A stretch of 64,000 bases of DNA from Eubacterium sp. (GCA_017619835.1 JAFZRN010000006.1:1-64000); one strand, 5' to 3'. Positions 51,350 to 62,550 are shown, counted from the first letter of the stretch. Notes: generated by a model from the letters alone, not told the origin. Translations and numbers: made by a program.

Positions 51350-54300
51350 ATGAGAATAACGAAGAAACGTAGTTTGGCGCTGACGATCGCGCTTGCAATG
51401 ATACTCAGCCTATTTAGCGGGATGAGTGCTAAGGCCGCACCCGGAAATAAGCTGTTTATTACAAATACCTACTGGAATGATGAGAATAATTGCTCTGAAA
51501 TATCTGGTGATGCAGAATTTAGGGATAATTGGGGAATGGTTATCGGAGAGGATCAGACATTTTATCTTTGCTGGGATCCTTCGAACCCGAATCTTTATCC
51601 ACTCCATCAGTTAGATGAAGATATGAAACTGTACTATGTAGGTGATACCGAAGAGGAAATAGATATAAATAATCACATAAGACCTACCGACCGAGGTGGA
51701 TTTTATGATCTATGGTTCGATCAGTTAGGTGAATACAGGCTTGACTATGACGGAGGCTCAATATCTATATACGTTAATTTGCCTGATATCGGTGTATATA
51801 ATGCAGATTCATTTAATGTTAATAGTTTTAATTCAAGTAGAGATGTTGGTTTTAGTGTTGAAAATGAAAATACATATTATATCCATTCGCTGACGAATGA
51901 TGATCCTAATGCCGACTGGATAAAGAGTTCAAAAATCAATAGTATTACAGCTTGGTCTGAATACTATGGTCGTCAGTATCAGTTAGATAATGTGGAATTT
52001 GAAAGAATAGATAATACTACATATAAGATGACAATTCCGGAAAATTATATAAACCGTTTTTACATCCTTTGTAATTTTGAAAGAACAAGATATGTAGGTG
52101 AAAATGAAGTAAATGACAAATGGGACTACTATTATATTGGATTTGATCCTCAGTCTACGAATTACGAAGGAATATGTGCAAACTGGTCTTTCTGGGAAGA
52201 ATTTGGAGAAGGAGATGATCGGCTGGAATTCCATCGTTTTGGATATATTAATCACTGGGAATTTCCTAAAGTTCTTGAAACAAGTGTAAATGATGAGATG
52301 ACACTGTCATTAGCTTTACGTACTGAGATAGCTAATACTGATCCTTTGGAGTATACATTTACACCTGTTACCGAAATAGATAAGCTTAGTGTTACAAATT
52401 ATGATGGTTCACCTGTATCGAATGGAAGCTATGAAATTGATGGTTATGGATGGGATCCTTCCGTAGAAAACTATGTTGAAGCTGAACATAATGGTGAAGA
52501 CGGCTGGAGCCCGGAGGGTATATTCAGATTTCGTTTTAAGTATCCGGGAAAATATAAGGTTAACTATTCAGCTGATGGTTCATATTTCGTAGTTAATGTA
52601 GTTGACCGTGAATGCGCACTATATGCAAGTTCTGATGCTGAGCCTATTAATTTTCTTGCCGGACCGTGGGAAGATTATTTCTATGGTTCTGGAGAAGTAT
52701 TCTATATATGTCTATCGGATCAGATGAAGCAGCTCATTACATCTGATGATAAACTTAAAGATGCTGTAGTTCATTTTAGAAATGAACTTGGAATGGATCC
52801 GATTGACTGGAAAGCTGAGGGATTTGCTCCTTTGGAAGTCCATATTCCTTCATCACTGACAGGTGATCTTGGAGATGCAATCTGGATAAATATCAGTTAT
52901 GACGAGATGGTTGAACGCCGTGATGAACATGGCAATATAATATATGATGAAAATAACAAACCAGAAATGGTTCAGAAAGAGGATGGCTGGAGCTTCAGAT
53001 TAAGAGCTGACGAACAGGGCATTGTTGTAGCCGGTACTGAAGGAGATTGGAATAATATGTCTCCGAAGGATCCAACAAAAACGGATGAATTTGGTAAATG
53101 GTGGAGCGGCGGAGCGTTTAACGAGCATAGTGTAACTCTCGGTATCAAAGATGGTGACACGATTACTCTTCTTGATGAGAATGCACTCAATAAAATGAGC
53201 GTTATAGATGAAGATGGAAATGTTTTGGATCCGAGTGAATATATTCTTAGAATGGCAACAAAAGAAGATGGTACTCCATACACAAATATTTTTATTCTCG
53301 GAGTTAAAAAGCTCGGTAGATTCGGTATTGTATATGTTGATGAGAATGATGTTGCAACCATGTTTTCATATGGATCCGAAATACCTGAAGTATCTGTATA
53401 CGGAAAGAATGTTATAAGTGGTGACTATCTGCTTGGTGAAAATGTTCAGTATTCTCCTAACAGACGTAAGTTTTATATTCTTGCAAATGAGTGGGATGAT
53501 CTGGATACAGAAAGAGAAGAAGGAAACAGAAGAACATTTACGTATAAGAGCGCATATGTAGAACCGGAGTCATATTGGGTTATAAATGAACAAGAAGAAG
53601 GCGGCGGTCATTGGGAAGACTATGATATCGATACGGATAGTATTGATATTACAGTTGATAAGAATAACGGAATAATTGTCTCTATTCCTGAAACAGATAA
53701 GGAAGGTAAGGAGATAACCGGCCCCTTCCGTGTAAAAGCATTCTTCAACAGAGTAGATGAATGGTATGAAGATATCTGGGATAAGGATGAAAATAATAAT
53801 GATATCTATAAGGGCAGAGAGTATAGAAAATCATATGATAGGCATATGCAGAGAGACTTCGTTTTCTACTCTACCGATGATAATCTTGAATATTCACCTG
53901 AAACCGAGGCAGATATTGCAGCAGCCGATGCAGTTATAGCTGAGATCGCTGCACTTCCCGAACCCGGTGAAGTAAAGAGAAGTGATCTTGATGCCATAGA
54001 AGCTGCCAGAGAATTATATGATGCTTTAACTGATCCTCAGAAGCTTCTTGTTGAAAACTATGACAAGCTTGTTGGTGATGAAACATCTTTAGATGCACTT
54101 GCAACTGCAGCAGTAGAAGCTGCTACAACGGCTTTATCTGACTTAGATGCATTATATAGTGAATATATATATATTGGTAATAATTTAGGAAGACTAAGCG
54201 AAGAACAAGTTACGGAATTTAATAATAAAAAACAAACATTTACTGCAGCAGTTAAGGCTCTACAGACACTTCCTGCTAATGCTTCAAATTTAGATAAATT

Positions 54301-55804
54301 TAATGTTTCAAAGTCAGTGATGGATTCTATTAATGACATAGTTCCATATGCTTATGGTCTTAAAGATATAATCGATGCTCAGATAGCAGAAGAGGTGGCA
54401 GCTGCAGAGGAACTCGCAGCAGCAAAGAGTATTGCTGTAGGAAATCTGACAGCATACTACTCAGCTAAGAAAGAAGCTGATTACAGACCTGCAGATTACG
54501 AAGCTATGACAGCTATCTTTGATGACGCAAAGACTGATATTAATGAAGCAACCGATAAGGATACAATCAATGCTATACTTGCTCAGGCAAAGACTGATCT
54601 GGATGTATATAAAACAGCTGCACAGCTCACAGCTGAAGAGGAAGCTGCAGCAGCAGCCACAGCAGCAGATGAGGCAGTGGGAAATGTCGCCGCAGACGTT
54701 CAGGAAGCTAAGACAGCAGCTGATACAGCGGTAGCCGCACTTGAGGCAAATGAATATGCAGTTGCCGAAGATATGGAAGCAATTGCAACAGCAATAGAAA
54801 ATCTTGATACAGCCAAGGGAGTAGTTGATGATCTTCCGGCTGATGCAACCACAGTACAGAAGAACAATGCCGTAAGAGCAGTCAATGATGCAATCGCTGC
54901 TCTTGATACAGCAGTTAAGACAGCTCAGGCAACTGCAGCTGCAGCAAAGTCAGCAGCAGAAGCTCAGAAAGCAGCAGATGAGGCAGCTCAGCAGGATACT
55001 ATTGATGCGGCAGTTGCAGCAGCGGTTGAAGCAGCCAGAGCAGAAGTTGAGGCAGCCGCAGCAGCTGCAGCAGAACAGGCAGCAGCGGCAGCTGAAGAAG
55101 CTAAGGCAGCCGCAGTAGAAGCAGCCAAGAAGGCGGCTGAAGAAGCAGCAGCTAAGATTGCAGAAGCAGCAGCAAAGAAGGCTGAAGAAGACAAGCAGGC
55201 AGCTGTGGATGCAGCTACAAAGGCAGCCGAAGATAAGGCTAAGAAGGACGCAGAAGAAGCAGCTAAGAAAGCTGAAGAAGATAAGCAGGCAGCAGTAGAC
55301 GCAGCAAAGAAGGAAGCTGATGCAGCCAAGAATCCTGTAAAGGTCGGAGATGAGATCTATGATAAGACATCAAAGGCTATCTATGAGGTATTAACCTTAT
55401 CTGATGGAAAAGAGGACGGAACTGTTAAGTATCTTGCTCCTGCAAAGAATGCTTCCAAAGTGACTATACCTGAGTCAATAACATTTGATTCTGTTAAGTA
55501 CAGTGTAGTTGCTATAGGTCCGAGTGCATTTGAAGGAAATACAGTCATCAAGACTCTGACAATTCCTTCAACTGTAACATCAATCGGTGCCAAGGCATTT
55601 AAGGGCTGTACAAAACTTAAGACAATTAACCTTTATGCTAAAAATCTTAAATCAATTGGCAAGAACGCATTTAAGCCAATTAAGAAGAAAGCTAGATTCA
55701 CGATCTATGTAGCTGATAAGAAGACATTCAATGATGTTAAGAAGATGATCAAGAAGTCAAAGGTTAAGAGTGTCAAGTATAAGTTTAAGAAGAGCGATAA
55801 ATAG
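51350..55804 (+). CDS. Large secreted protein with Ala-rich helical region and BspA-type LRR tail
   Basis: 1484 residues; AAGGAGG (51336-51342) seven bases before the ATG. A signal peptide (about 1-28, cleavage near SAKAA) precedes a long beta-rich, Trp/Tyr/Asp-rich region (about 30-850) of unknown family. Helical FIVAR-like repeats follow (about 860-1170, including LPEPGEVKRSDLDAIEAARE and ALQTLPANA). Next is an extremely Ala/Glu/Lys-rich coiled stretch (about 1170-1325) made of AAEEAAKKAEEDKQAAVDAA-type units. The last 155 residues are a lysine-rich LRR_5 domain (SAFEGNTVIKTLTIPSTVTS) similar to the tail of the protein at 265-4095. No sortase motif. Likely a surface adhesin or scaffold with a helical stalk; ligand unknown. 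Confidence 0.78.
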   Translation: MRITKKRSLALTIALAMILSLFSGMSAKAAPGNKLFITNTYWNDENNCSEISGDAEFRDNWGMVIGEDQTFYLCWDPSNPNLYPLHQLDEDMKLYYVGDTEEEIDINNHIRPTDRGGFYDLWFDQLGEYRLDYDGGSISIYVNLPDIGVYNADSFNVNSFNSSRDVGFSVENENTYYIHSLTNDDPNADWIKSSKINSITAWSEYYGRQYQLDNVEFERIDNTTYKMTIPENYINRFYILCNFERTRYVGENEVNDKWDYYYIGFDPQSTNYEGICANWSFWEEFGEGDDRLEFHRFGYINHWEFPKVLETSVNDEMTLSLALRTEIANTDPLEYTFTPVTEIDKLSVTNYDGSPVSNGSYEIDGYGWDPSVENYVEAEHNGEDGWSPEGIFRFRFKYPGKYKVNYSADGSYFVVNVVDRECALYASSDAEPINFLAGPWEDYFYGSGEVFYICLSDQMKQLITSDDKLKDAVVHFRNELGMDPIDWKAEGFAPLEVHIPSSLTGDLGDAIWINISYDEMVERRDEHGNIIYDENNKPEMVQKEDGWSFRLRADEQGIVVAGTEGDWNNMSPKDPTKTDEFGKWWSGGAFNEHSVTLGIKDGDTITLLDENALNKMSVIDEDGNVLDPSEYILRMATKEDGTPYTNIFILGVKKLGRFGIVYVDENDVATMFSYGSEIPEVSVYGKNVISGDYLLGENVQYSPNRRKFYILANEWDDLDTEREEGNRRTFTYKSAYVEPESYWVINEQEEGGGHWEDYDIDTDSIDITVDKNNGIIVSIPETDKEGKEITGPFRVKAFFNRVDEWYEDIWDKDENNNDIYKGREYRKSYDRHMQRDFVFYSTDDNLEYSPETEADIAAADAVIAEIAALPEPGEVKRSDLDAIEAARELYDALTDPQKLLVENYDKLVGDETSLDALATAAVEAATTALSDLDALYSEYIYIGNNLGRLSEEQVTEFNNKKQTFTAAVKALQTLPANASNLDKFNVSKSVMDSINDIVPYAYGLKDIIDAQIAEEVAAAEELAAAKSIAVGNLTAYYSAKKEADYRPADYEAMTAIFDDAKTDINEATDKDTINAILAQAKTDLDVYKTAAQLTAEEEAAAAATAADEAVGNVAADVQEAKTAADTAVAALEANEYAVAEDMEAIATAIENLDTAKGVVDDLPADATTVQKNNAVRAVNDAIAALDTAVKTAQATAAAAKSAAEAQKAADEAAQQDTIDAAVAAAVEAARAEVEAAAAAAAEQAAAAAEEAKAAAVEAAKKAAEEAAAKIAEAAAKKAEEDKQAAVDAATKAAEDKAKKDAEEAAKKAEEDKQAAVDAAKKEADAAKNPVKVGDEIYDKTSKAIYEVLTLSDGKEDGTVKYLAPAKNASKVTIPESITFDSVKYSVVAIGPSAFEGNTVIKTLTIPSTVTSIGAKAFKGCTKLKTINLYAKNLKSIGKNAFKPIKKKARFTIYVADKKTFNDVKKMIKKSKVKSVKYKFKKSDK

Positions 55805-55816
55805 TACATGATAGAG

Positions 55817-55836
55817 GGGCGGCCTCACGGCCGCCC
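55817..55836 (+). terminator. GC-rich hairpin after the Ala-rich exoprotein gene
   Basis: GGGCGGCC (55817-55824) pairs perfectly with GGCCGCCC (55829-55836) around TCAC, followed by an AT-rich stretch without a pure T tract. Confidence 0.6.
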
Positions 55837-55877
55837 ATCTTAATTTATTAACTAATAAAATGGGGAGGTTACAAACT

Positions 55878-58800
55878 ATGCAGGAAAAGAAATTTATTGT
55901 AAAACGTGCACTTATCTATCTGCTTGTATTTTTCCTTGCGTTCTCGGCGGCATTTTCATATGCAAACATAGAGTCGAACGCTGCAAAGAAAAAGGTTACA
56001 AGCGTAAAGATAGCTAAGAAATCAGCTACCATTGAGGTTGGCAAGACAAAATCCTTTAAGGTAAAAGTTAAGGGTTCAAAGGGCGTGGCAAAGAGATTCA
56101 CTGCCAAGTCTTCCAATAAGAAGATTGCCAAGGTAAAGGTATCCGGAACCAAGATCAAGATCACCGGTGTTAAGAAGGGTAAAGCAACCATTACCGTAAC
56201 GACAAAGGATAAGAATAAGAAGAAAAAGAAGCTGAAGGCTAAGATTAAGATCACGGTCAAGAAAGCTTCGGCGACGCCTACTCCTACACCTTCTCCTTCT
56301 GCAAAGCCAACGGAGAAGCCTGTCATAGCAAATGGTATTATCCTTTCCAGTGCTGCTCTTAATATGAAGAAGGGCGAGAAATCAAAGCTTACCGCAGAGG
56401 TTAAGCCGGCTAATACGACAGATAAGTCGCTCACATGGAGCAGCTCTGACGATAAGGTTGCAAGTGTTGATAAGGATGGTAACGTAAGCGCACTCAAGAA
56501 AGGCGATGCAGTTATTACCGTATCCAACAAGGCCAGTGGTCTTAAAGCGACATGTTCAGTTAATGTAAAGACCTATGCAACGGTCAGCACACAGGCTGAG
56601 CTGAATGCTATCCTTGCAGAGGGTGCGGATGAGATTACCATTAATACCGGATCGACCAAGCTGACCATTCCTGCCGGAAAATATGATGATTGTACGCTTT
56701 TCATAAAGGGAACCGGCACAGTTGAGAATAATGGAGCATTTAAAGATGTTGTTATCGCAGGTGCGTGTGCTTATACCGAAAATGCGACCAACAATATCAA
56801 TGTTCAGGCTCCCGCATCAATAAATGTCGGCAGCAAGGGTAATGCAAGTATTGCGATTAACCTGCCTGCTTCTGATGCTTCTAAGGAAATTAAGATTGAG
56901 AATTCCGGTCTTGTTCAGCAGCTTGATATTGCAACTTCGGCTAAGGTAAGGCTTGAGGGTAATTCCAAGTCGGATTCACCCGTCAACGTAAACATTTCCG
57001 CTGAAAATGTTTCTCTGATCACTGATCATCAGGCAAATGTTGTCGCTAACCAGAAGACTGAACTCACATTTACCGGAAATACCGATAATACCCGTGTGAC
57101 TGTTGAAGATAAAACTCAGACTCCGACAATTAAGGGTGTTGGATTTATCGAGGTTACTTATTCATCAACAGGCGAGAAGGAAGTTATCGCAGCTGAACCA
57201 AGTGATGAGATGAGCAAGCTGGATATATCAGGTGTGGTAAAGCACTCGGCCGATAACAGCAGTATGTCAGATGTTACTGTAACACTTGTTCCGTTCAATA
57301 AGTATAAGGCGGGTCAAGCCATTCCTGCAGAGGATATATTACAGACTGTTACAACGGGTTCTGACGGAGCATATAAGTTTACGGATGTGCCCGGTGGAAA
57401 CTATTGTATGATCTTTGAAAAAGCGGAATATAAGAATGCTGTTCAGTATTTAGCCGCTGCAAGCAAATATAATTCCGAATATATAAATGAGACCATGGAA
57501 ATGATACCGGATGGTTCATTGGTAACTGACAACTATCAGGCAAAATTATATGGAGTGATCAAAGATGCAACCACCAAAGATCCTATAGAGGGTATAACGG
57601 TTGAGATTAGATATAATAAGGGAAATATTCTCGGTGAGGCATATCGCAGTATGGTAACCGATGAAAACGGAGAATATCTTTTCGAAGATATAGAAGGTCA
57701 GCAGTATACTATTTATGTAAAAGACGAAAGAGATACCGATGAAGAGAAATATATTTCCAAGAATGAAAGTGTAAGTGTATATCCGGATTCGGAAAAGGAA
57801 AAGAATATTACGATCACTAAGCCTGTTAAGGGCAATGGATTAAGATTTGTTCTTACTTGGGCAGGTAAGGGCGACGGGGTTCCGAGAGATCTTGATACTC
57901 ATCTTCTTGGACCATCGGCTACAGGGCTTGTTGATTACCACCATGTTTGTTTTTCCGAAAAGCAATATGGATTTGGAAATGTGATCTATTCAAGTCTTGA
58001 TGTTGATGAAACAGATTATAATGGTCCCGAAACAGTTACTATTGTTGATCCGATAGACGGTAAATATCATTACCTTGTATTTAACTATACTGCAAGAGAG
58101 GATAATCCAAGCTGCACATTACAGAATTCAGATGCAAAGGTAGATGTTTACATGGGTGGCCAGCTGCTTACTTCCTTTAATGTACCCAATTCCGGAAGCG
58201 GAGACTGGTGGTATGTATTCACTTATGATTCTGTAACAGGAGCTATAGAGAGTAAGAATCAGATTGTTAAAGATGTTCAGATCGATGGTAAGTATTTCCG
58301 ATATGATTATACAGGTGATTATAATCTGGCAACTTTCTTTGAAACAGAAGAAGGTCTTACATTCTATCTGGATGATATAACAGGCGTTGAAAAATTCAAT
58401 ATAACCGTTGCCGGCTATGATAAAGAAACCGGAACTATCTATCCGGGGGCGGTTACCATATATTCATCAAAATCAAAGGAAGAGGCAATTAAAAATGCAA
58501 AATTCGTAGCAAAAGAAGGCTATTCGGCTGTATTTAATAAAGCAAATTCGAATGCCGGATCTTTGTATTATGGTGATATTACTGTTTATGATTCATCAGG
58601 CAAAGTGGTTGATTTTTATGAAGTATATTATGAAAAATTGTTTGATGGAACAGCAAGCTTTGCAAAGGCATTCCGTATAGATAATGTCTTTAAAAACTAT
58701 AAAACTTTCAATATATATACTGTGGATCCAATAACTGAAGCAGATATAAGTGACATTAAATTTTCATTTGATACACCGGGTATAAGCACAAGATATATAG

Positions 58801-59159
58801 AATATTATGTGGATGATAATGATGAAATTACCGAAATACAATATGAATATACATATGAAGGTAATTCTTACTATTTCTGCGTCAATATATATTATGGCTG
58901 CTATGTCAAAGATGTGAAATGTTCCGGTACAAGCGTTGAAATTAGAGAGGGATCTGAATATATTGATATTTGCGTAGATGAATATCCAGAGGCTCCAAGT
59001 GTATTTTCGATAACATGTGCAGATGGATATACCGGATCAATTGTCTTAAAAACTTATGTAGATGAGAATGGTGATGAGTATACAGATTATTGTCTGGTAA
59101 TTAAACAGGGAACAACGACAGTTGCTGAAAAGAGAGTATATTGTTATTCTTTTGAATGA
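55878..59159 (+). CDS. Secreted Ig-like/DUF2135-like protein, tandem paralog 1
   Basis: 1093 residues from ATG 55878; the GGGGAGG ribosome binding site (55862-55868) covers the upstream ATG, which is therefore not the start. Signal peptide (about 1-35, cleavage near IESNAA), a lysine-rich Big_2 domain (about 40-130), a short PTPTP linker, a second Big_2 domain (about 150-235), a beta-helix-like stretch, two Cna_B/carboxypeptidase-regulatory-like modules (about 450-640), then from about 654 a DUF2135/YfaP-like beta sandwich with LTWAGKGDGVPRDLDTHLLG and GPETVTIVDPIDGKYHYLVF. The last 300 residues are unknown. The next gene is a paralog in tandem. Secreted or surface-bound; role unknown. Confidence 0.78.
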   Translation: MQEKKFIVKRALIYLLVFFLAFSAAFSYANIESNAAKKKVTSVKIAKKSATIEVGKTKSFKVKVKGSKGVAKRFTAKSSNKKIAKVKVSGTKIKITGVKKGKATITVTTKDKNKKKKKLKAKIKITVKKASATPTPTPSPSAKPTEKPVIANGIILSSAALNMKKGEKSKLTAEVKPANTTDKSLTWSSSDDKVASVDKDGNVSALKKGDAVITVSNKASGLKATCSVNVKTYATVSTQAELNAILAEGADEITINTGSTKLTIPAGKYDDCTLFIKGTGTVENNGAFKDVVIAGACAYTENATNNINVQAPASINVGSKGNASIAINLPASDASKEIKIENSGLVQQLDIATSAKVRLEGNSKSDSPVNVNISAENVSLITDHQANVVANQKTELTFTGNTDNTRVTVEDKTQTPTIKGVGFIEVTYSSTGEKEVIAAEPSDEMSKLDISGVVKHSADNSSMSDVTVTLVPFNKYKAGQAIPAEDILQTVTTGSDGAYKFTDVPGGNYCMIFEKAEYKNAVQYLAAASKYNSEYINETMEMIPDGSLVTDNYQAKLYGVIKDATTKDPIEGITVEIRYNKGNILGEAYRSMVTDENGEYLFEDIEGQQYTIYVKDERDTDEEKYISKNESVSVYPDSEKEKNITITKPVKGNGLRFVLTWAGKGDGVPRDLDTHLLGPSATGLVDYHHVCFSEKQYGFGNVIYSSLDVDETDYNGPETVTIVDPIDGKYHYLVFNYTAREDNPSCTLQNSDAKVDVYMGGQLLTSFNVPNSGSGDWWYVFTYDSVTGAIESKNQIVKDVQIDGKYFRYDYTGDYNLATFFETEEGLTFYLDDITGVEKFNITVAGYDKETGTIYPGAVTIYSSKSKEEAIKNAKFVAKEGYSAVFNKANSNAGSLYYGDITVYDSSGKVVDFYEVYYEKLFDGTASFAKAFRIDNVFKNYKTFNIYTVDPITEADISDIKFSFDTPGISTRYIEYYVDDNDEITEIQYEYTYEGNSYYFCVNIYYGCYVKDVKCSGTSVEIREGSEYIDICVDEYPEAPSVFSITCADGYTGSIVLKTYVDENGDEYTDYCLVIKQGTTTVAEKRVYCYSFE

Positions 59160-59165
59160 TAAGCA

Positions 59166-59194
59166 TTGAATAAACCATATCAAAATGCTATTCT
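59166..59194 (+). promoter_or_regulatory. Candidate promoter of tandem paralog 2
   Basis: TTGAAT (59166-59171), a 17-base spacer and TATTCT (59189-59194). A moderate match in the 88-base gap between the paralogs. Confidence 0.35.
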
Positions 59195-59247
59195 TAATGA
59201 TGTAACTTATTAAACACATAAACTAAACAGGGGAGGTTAAAAGTATT

Positions 59248-62200
59248 ATGTGTGAAAGAAAATGTATGGCGAGACGTATGCTTGCCTGTCTTTTAGTGTT
59301 CTTTTTGGCTTTTTCGACGGCATTTTCATATGCAGATGTCGAGTCAAATGCAGCAGCTAAAAGAAAGGTAACCAGCATTAAGATTGCCAAAAAATCAGCC
59401 ACCCTCGAGGTGGGCAAGACAAAGACCTTTAAAGTAAAGGTCAAGGGATCCAAGGGGGTGGCTAAGAGATTTAAAGCTAAGTCCGCCAACAAGAAGATTG
59501 CCAAGGTAAAGGTGTCCGGTACCAAGATAAAGATCACCGGTGTTAAAAAGGGCAAGACAACCATTACAGTAACCACGAAGGACAGGAACAAGAAGGGAAA
59601 GAAGCTTAAGGCTAAGATTAAGATCAAGGTCAAGAAGGCTTCGACGACGGTTCAGCCGACGGCACCGCCGACAGAGAAACCGGAGGATAAGCCGGTCATT
59701 GCAAACGGCATTGTCCTTTCAAGTGCGACTCTTAACCTGAAGAAGGGCGAAAGTGCCAAGCTTACTGCAGAGCTTAAGCCTGCGAACACAACCGATAAGT
59801 CTCTCGAGTGGACCAGTTCGGATGCGAAGATCGCAAGTGTTGACAAGGATGGTAATGTTAGTGCCCTTAAGAGGGGCGATGCGGTAATAGCTGTATCAAA
59901 CAAAGCCAGCGGACTTAAGGCTACATGTTCAGTTAATGTAAAGACTATTGTGACTGTAAGTACTCAGGCCGAGCTGGATGCTGCTCTCGCAGAGGGAGCG
60001 GATGAGCTTACCGTTAATACCGGTTCGGATAAGCTGATAATCCCCGAAGGAAAGTATGATTATTGCACGCTTTTCATAAAGGGAACCGGCGAAGTTGAGA
60101 ATAATGGAACATTTAAAGATGTTGTTATCGCGGGTACCGGTACTTATACCGAAAATGCAGCCAACAATATCAATGTTCAGGCTCCCGCAGTGATCGATAT
60201 CGGAAGCAATGGCAATGCAGGTATTACAGTAAATCTTCCTTCTTCAGATGCGGATAAAGAAATAAAAATCAATAATTCCGGCGCTGTTTCGGAGCTTGAT
60301 ATCGTTACGGCCGCAAAGGTTAGACTCGAGGGTGATTCCGGGAAGAATTCTCCCGTCAACGTAAACATTTCCGCTGATAATGTATCGCTCGTTACTGATC
60401 ATCAGGCAAATGTTGTCGCAAACAAAAAGACCGAGCTCACATTTACCGGAAATACCAATGATACCCGTGTGACTGTTGAAGATAAGTCGCAGACACCGGT
60501 CATCAGGGGCGTTGGTTTTATAGAGGTGACATATTCATCAACCGGGGAAAAGGTGGTCATCGCCGCTGAGCCGATTGATGGACTGGGCGATGTCGATATC
60601 ACCGGTCTGGTGAAGAGTCTTTATGACTATAGTGTAATGTCGGATGTTACAATTAAGGTAATTCCGTTTAATAAGTATAAGGCAGGCGAGACTGTTTCTG
60701 ATGAAGATATAACAGCATCTGCTACTACGGATTCCAAGGGAACATATAAGCTTGAAAAGGTTTCCGTCGGAAACTATTGTATAGTTTTTGAAAAGGACAG
60801 TTTTCTGAATTCTGTTCAATACATAGCTGCAGCAGATAGTTGTGGCTCGGAATATGCAAATGAGACCATGTACATGATCCCAGACAGGAATTATGTTATT
60901 GATAATTCTGATGCAAAATTAAGCGGCGTGGTAAAGGATGCTTCTTCTGGTACACCGGTAGAAGGATTAACGGTTGAACTTAAGCTTTATAAGGGAAATG
61001 TCATCGATAAAGCTTTATATTCCACCAGGACAGATTCGGATGGAAAGTATGAATTCAGTGGTCTTGAAGGTCAGCAGTACAGCATATATGTAAAAGATGA
61101 AAGAGATGCTGATGAGAAATACATTTCCAAGTTTGAAAATGTAAGCATCTATCCTTCCAAAGAAACGGAAAAGAATATCGTAATATCAAAACCTGTTAAG
61201 GGTAAGGGGGTCAAATTCGTTCTTACCTGGGCAGGTAATGTAGGTCCAAATGTTCCGTATGATCTTGATATGCATCTGTTTGGGCCATCGACAACAGGTC
61301 TTGTTGATTACTTTCATGTAAATAAATATGATAAGCAGTATGGACAGGGAAATGTAATCTATTCAAGTCTTGATGCTAATGTGACAAAATATAACGGACC
61401 TGAAACCGTTAATATAGTTGAGCCTGTAGATGGGGTTTATCATTTATATGTATTAAATTTCTCTGCAGCTGATTCAAATGCAAAATATAGTTTCAAAAAT
61501 TCCGAAGCAAAAGTGGATATATATTCCGGAGGCCAGCTGCTTACGACCATCAATGTACCGGGTTTTGCAAATGATATCTGGTGGTATGTATGTTCCTATG
61601 ACTCTGTAACAGGAACCATTGAGAGCAAAAATCTGTCAATGAGAAATGCAGAGATCAATGGTGAATATATAAGATATGGATTCAATGGAAATATAAATGA
61701 AGTGACTATCCTTTCAGAAGTGGGCGGTGTTTATACATATCTGGAGGATATTAAGAATATTGAGGGATATTCGATAGCATCGTGCTCTTATAACGGTGCG
61801 ACGGGAATTGTCGATAACGGAAAGGTAATACTTTATTCGTTAGCATCAAAGGAGGATACCATTGATAAAGTCCGGTTTGTGACTGAGGAAGGATATACGA
61901 CGGAATTAAAGACTGCAGTAAGTGATGATCCTTCGTATGTCGGTGTGTTATCAATCTATGATGCAGATGGTAATCTGGTTGATATCTACGATGTATATTA
62001 TGAGGTGCCATTTATGGCAATCCTTGAATTCCCGAAGGCTTTCAAGATATCCAATGATTTTGTAAATCATAATTCTATTACAGTCTATACGGAACAGCCG
62101 GTCATTGAAACGGAGCTGGATGATATCAAGATCACATTTACTGATCCTGAGGTGACTGCGGAATATGATGAAATCCATACTACGGGAACAGATGTCACCA

Positions 62201-62538
62201 GTATAGATTATCGCTATTATCGCGATGGCAAATGGAATTACTTCAAAGTATATGTAGTTTCAGGCGTATTTGTAGAAGAGATTACCAGATCCGGAAAAAA
62301 AGTTGAATTCAGCGAGTCATCGAATGCTCTATCCTTTATTGTACAGGACGTACCTGAAAACGGCCTTGCCTATTTCCTTGACTGTGAGGTTACATGTTTA
62401 AGTGATGAGTATACAGGTGCTATAATAAATGATTCATATACTATAAACGGATTGACACATAATAAATATATATTACGGATCAAAAAAGGCGACGAGATAG
62501 TTGTTGATAAAATGCTGGGCTATTCTCTTCCGGGCTAG
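59248..62538 (+). CDS. Secreted Ig-like/DUF2135-like protein, tandem paralog 2
   Basis: 1096 residues with GGGGAGG (59230-59236) upstream. Same domain order and nearly the same length as the preceding protein: signal peptide, lysine-rich Big_2, TAPPTEKP linker, second Big_2 with VSALKRGDAVIAVSNKASG, beta-helix-like stretch, Cna_B-like modules and a DUF2135-like domain from about 653 (LTWAGNVGPNVPYDLDMHLFG, GPETVNIVEPVDGVYHLYV). The N-terminal two thirds stay close to paralog 1, whereas the last 270 residues have diverged strongly, suggesting different ligands. The response-regulator gene starts 12 bases after its stop, so the exoprotein and the two-component system are probably cotranscribed. 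Confidence 0.78.
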   Translation: MCERKCMARRMLACLLVFFLAFSTAFSYADVESNAAAKRKVTSIKIAKKSATLEVGKTKTFKVKVKGSKGVAKRFKAKSANKKIAKVKVSGTKIKITGVKKGKTTITVTTKDRNKKGKKLKAKIKIKVKKASTTVQPTAPPTEKPEDKPVIANGIVLSSATLNLKKGESAKLTAELKPANTTDKSLEWTSSDAKIASVDKDGNVSALKRGDAVIAVSNKASGLKATCSVNVKTIVTVSTQAELDAALAEGADELTVNTGSDKLIIPEGKYDYCTLFIKGTGEVENNGTFKDVVIAGTGTYTENAANNINVQAPAVIDIGSNGNAGITVNLPSSDADKEIKINNSGAVSELDIVTAAKVRLEGDSGKNSPVNVNISADNVSLVTDHQANVVANKKTELTFTGNTNDTRVTVEDKSQTPVIRGVGFIEVTYSSTGEKVVIAAEPIDGLGDVDITGLVKSLYDYSVMSDVTIKVIPFNKYKAGETVSDEDITASATTDSKGTYKLEKVSVGNYCIVFEKDSFLNSVQYIAAADSCGSEYANETMYMIPDRNYVIDNSDAKLSGVVKDASSGTPVEGLTVELKLYKGNVIDKALYSTRTDSDGKYEFSGLEGQQYSIYVKDERDADEKYISKFENVSIYPSKETEKNIVISKPVKGKGVKFVLTWAGNVGPNVPYDLDMHLFGPSTTGLVDYFHVNKYDKQYGQGNVIYSSLDANVTKYNGPETVNIVEPVDGVYHLYVLNFSAADSNAKYSFKNSEAKVDIYSGGQLLTTINVPGFANDIWWYVCSYDSVTGTIESKNLSMRNAEINGEYIRYGFNGNINEVTILSEVGGVYTYLEDIKNIEGYSIASCSYNGATGIVDNGKVILYSLASKEDTIDKVRFVTEEGYTTELKTAVSDDPSYVGVLSIYDADGNLVDIYDVYYEVPFMAILEFPKAFKISNDFVNHNSITVYTEQPVIETELDDIKITFTDPEVTAEYDEIHTTGTDVTSIDYRYYRDGKWNYFKVYVVSGVFVEEITRSGKKVEFSESSNALSFIVQDVPENGLAYFLDCEVTCLSDEYTGAIINDSYTINGLTHNKYILRIKKGDEIVVDKMLGYSLPG

Positions 62539-62550
62539 GAAAGGAAACCT

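Noticed and set aside
54988..55329. Antisense Ala/Ser-rich ORF and apparent GCA microsatellite
   Set aside because: Both are by-products of alanine codons in the helical region of the 1484-residue exoprotein.
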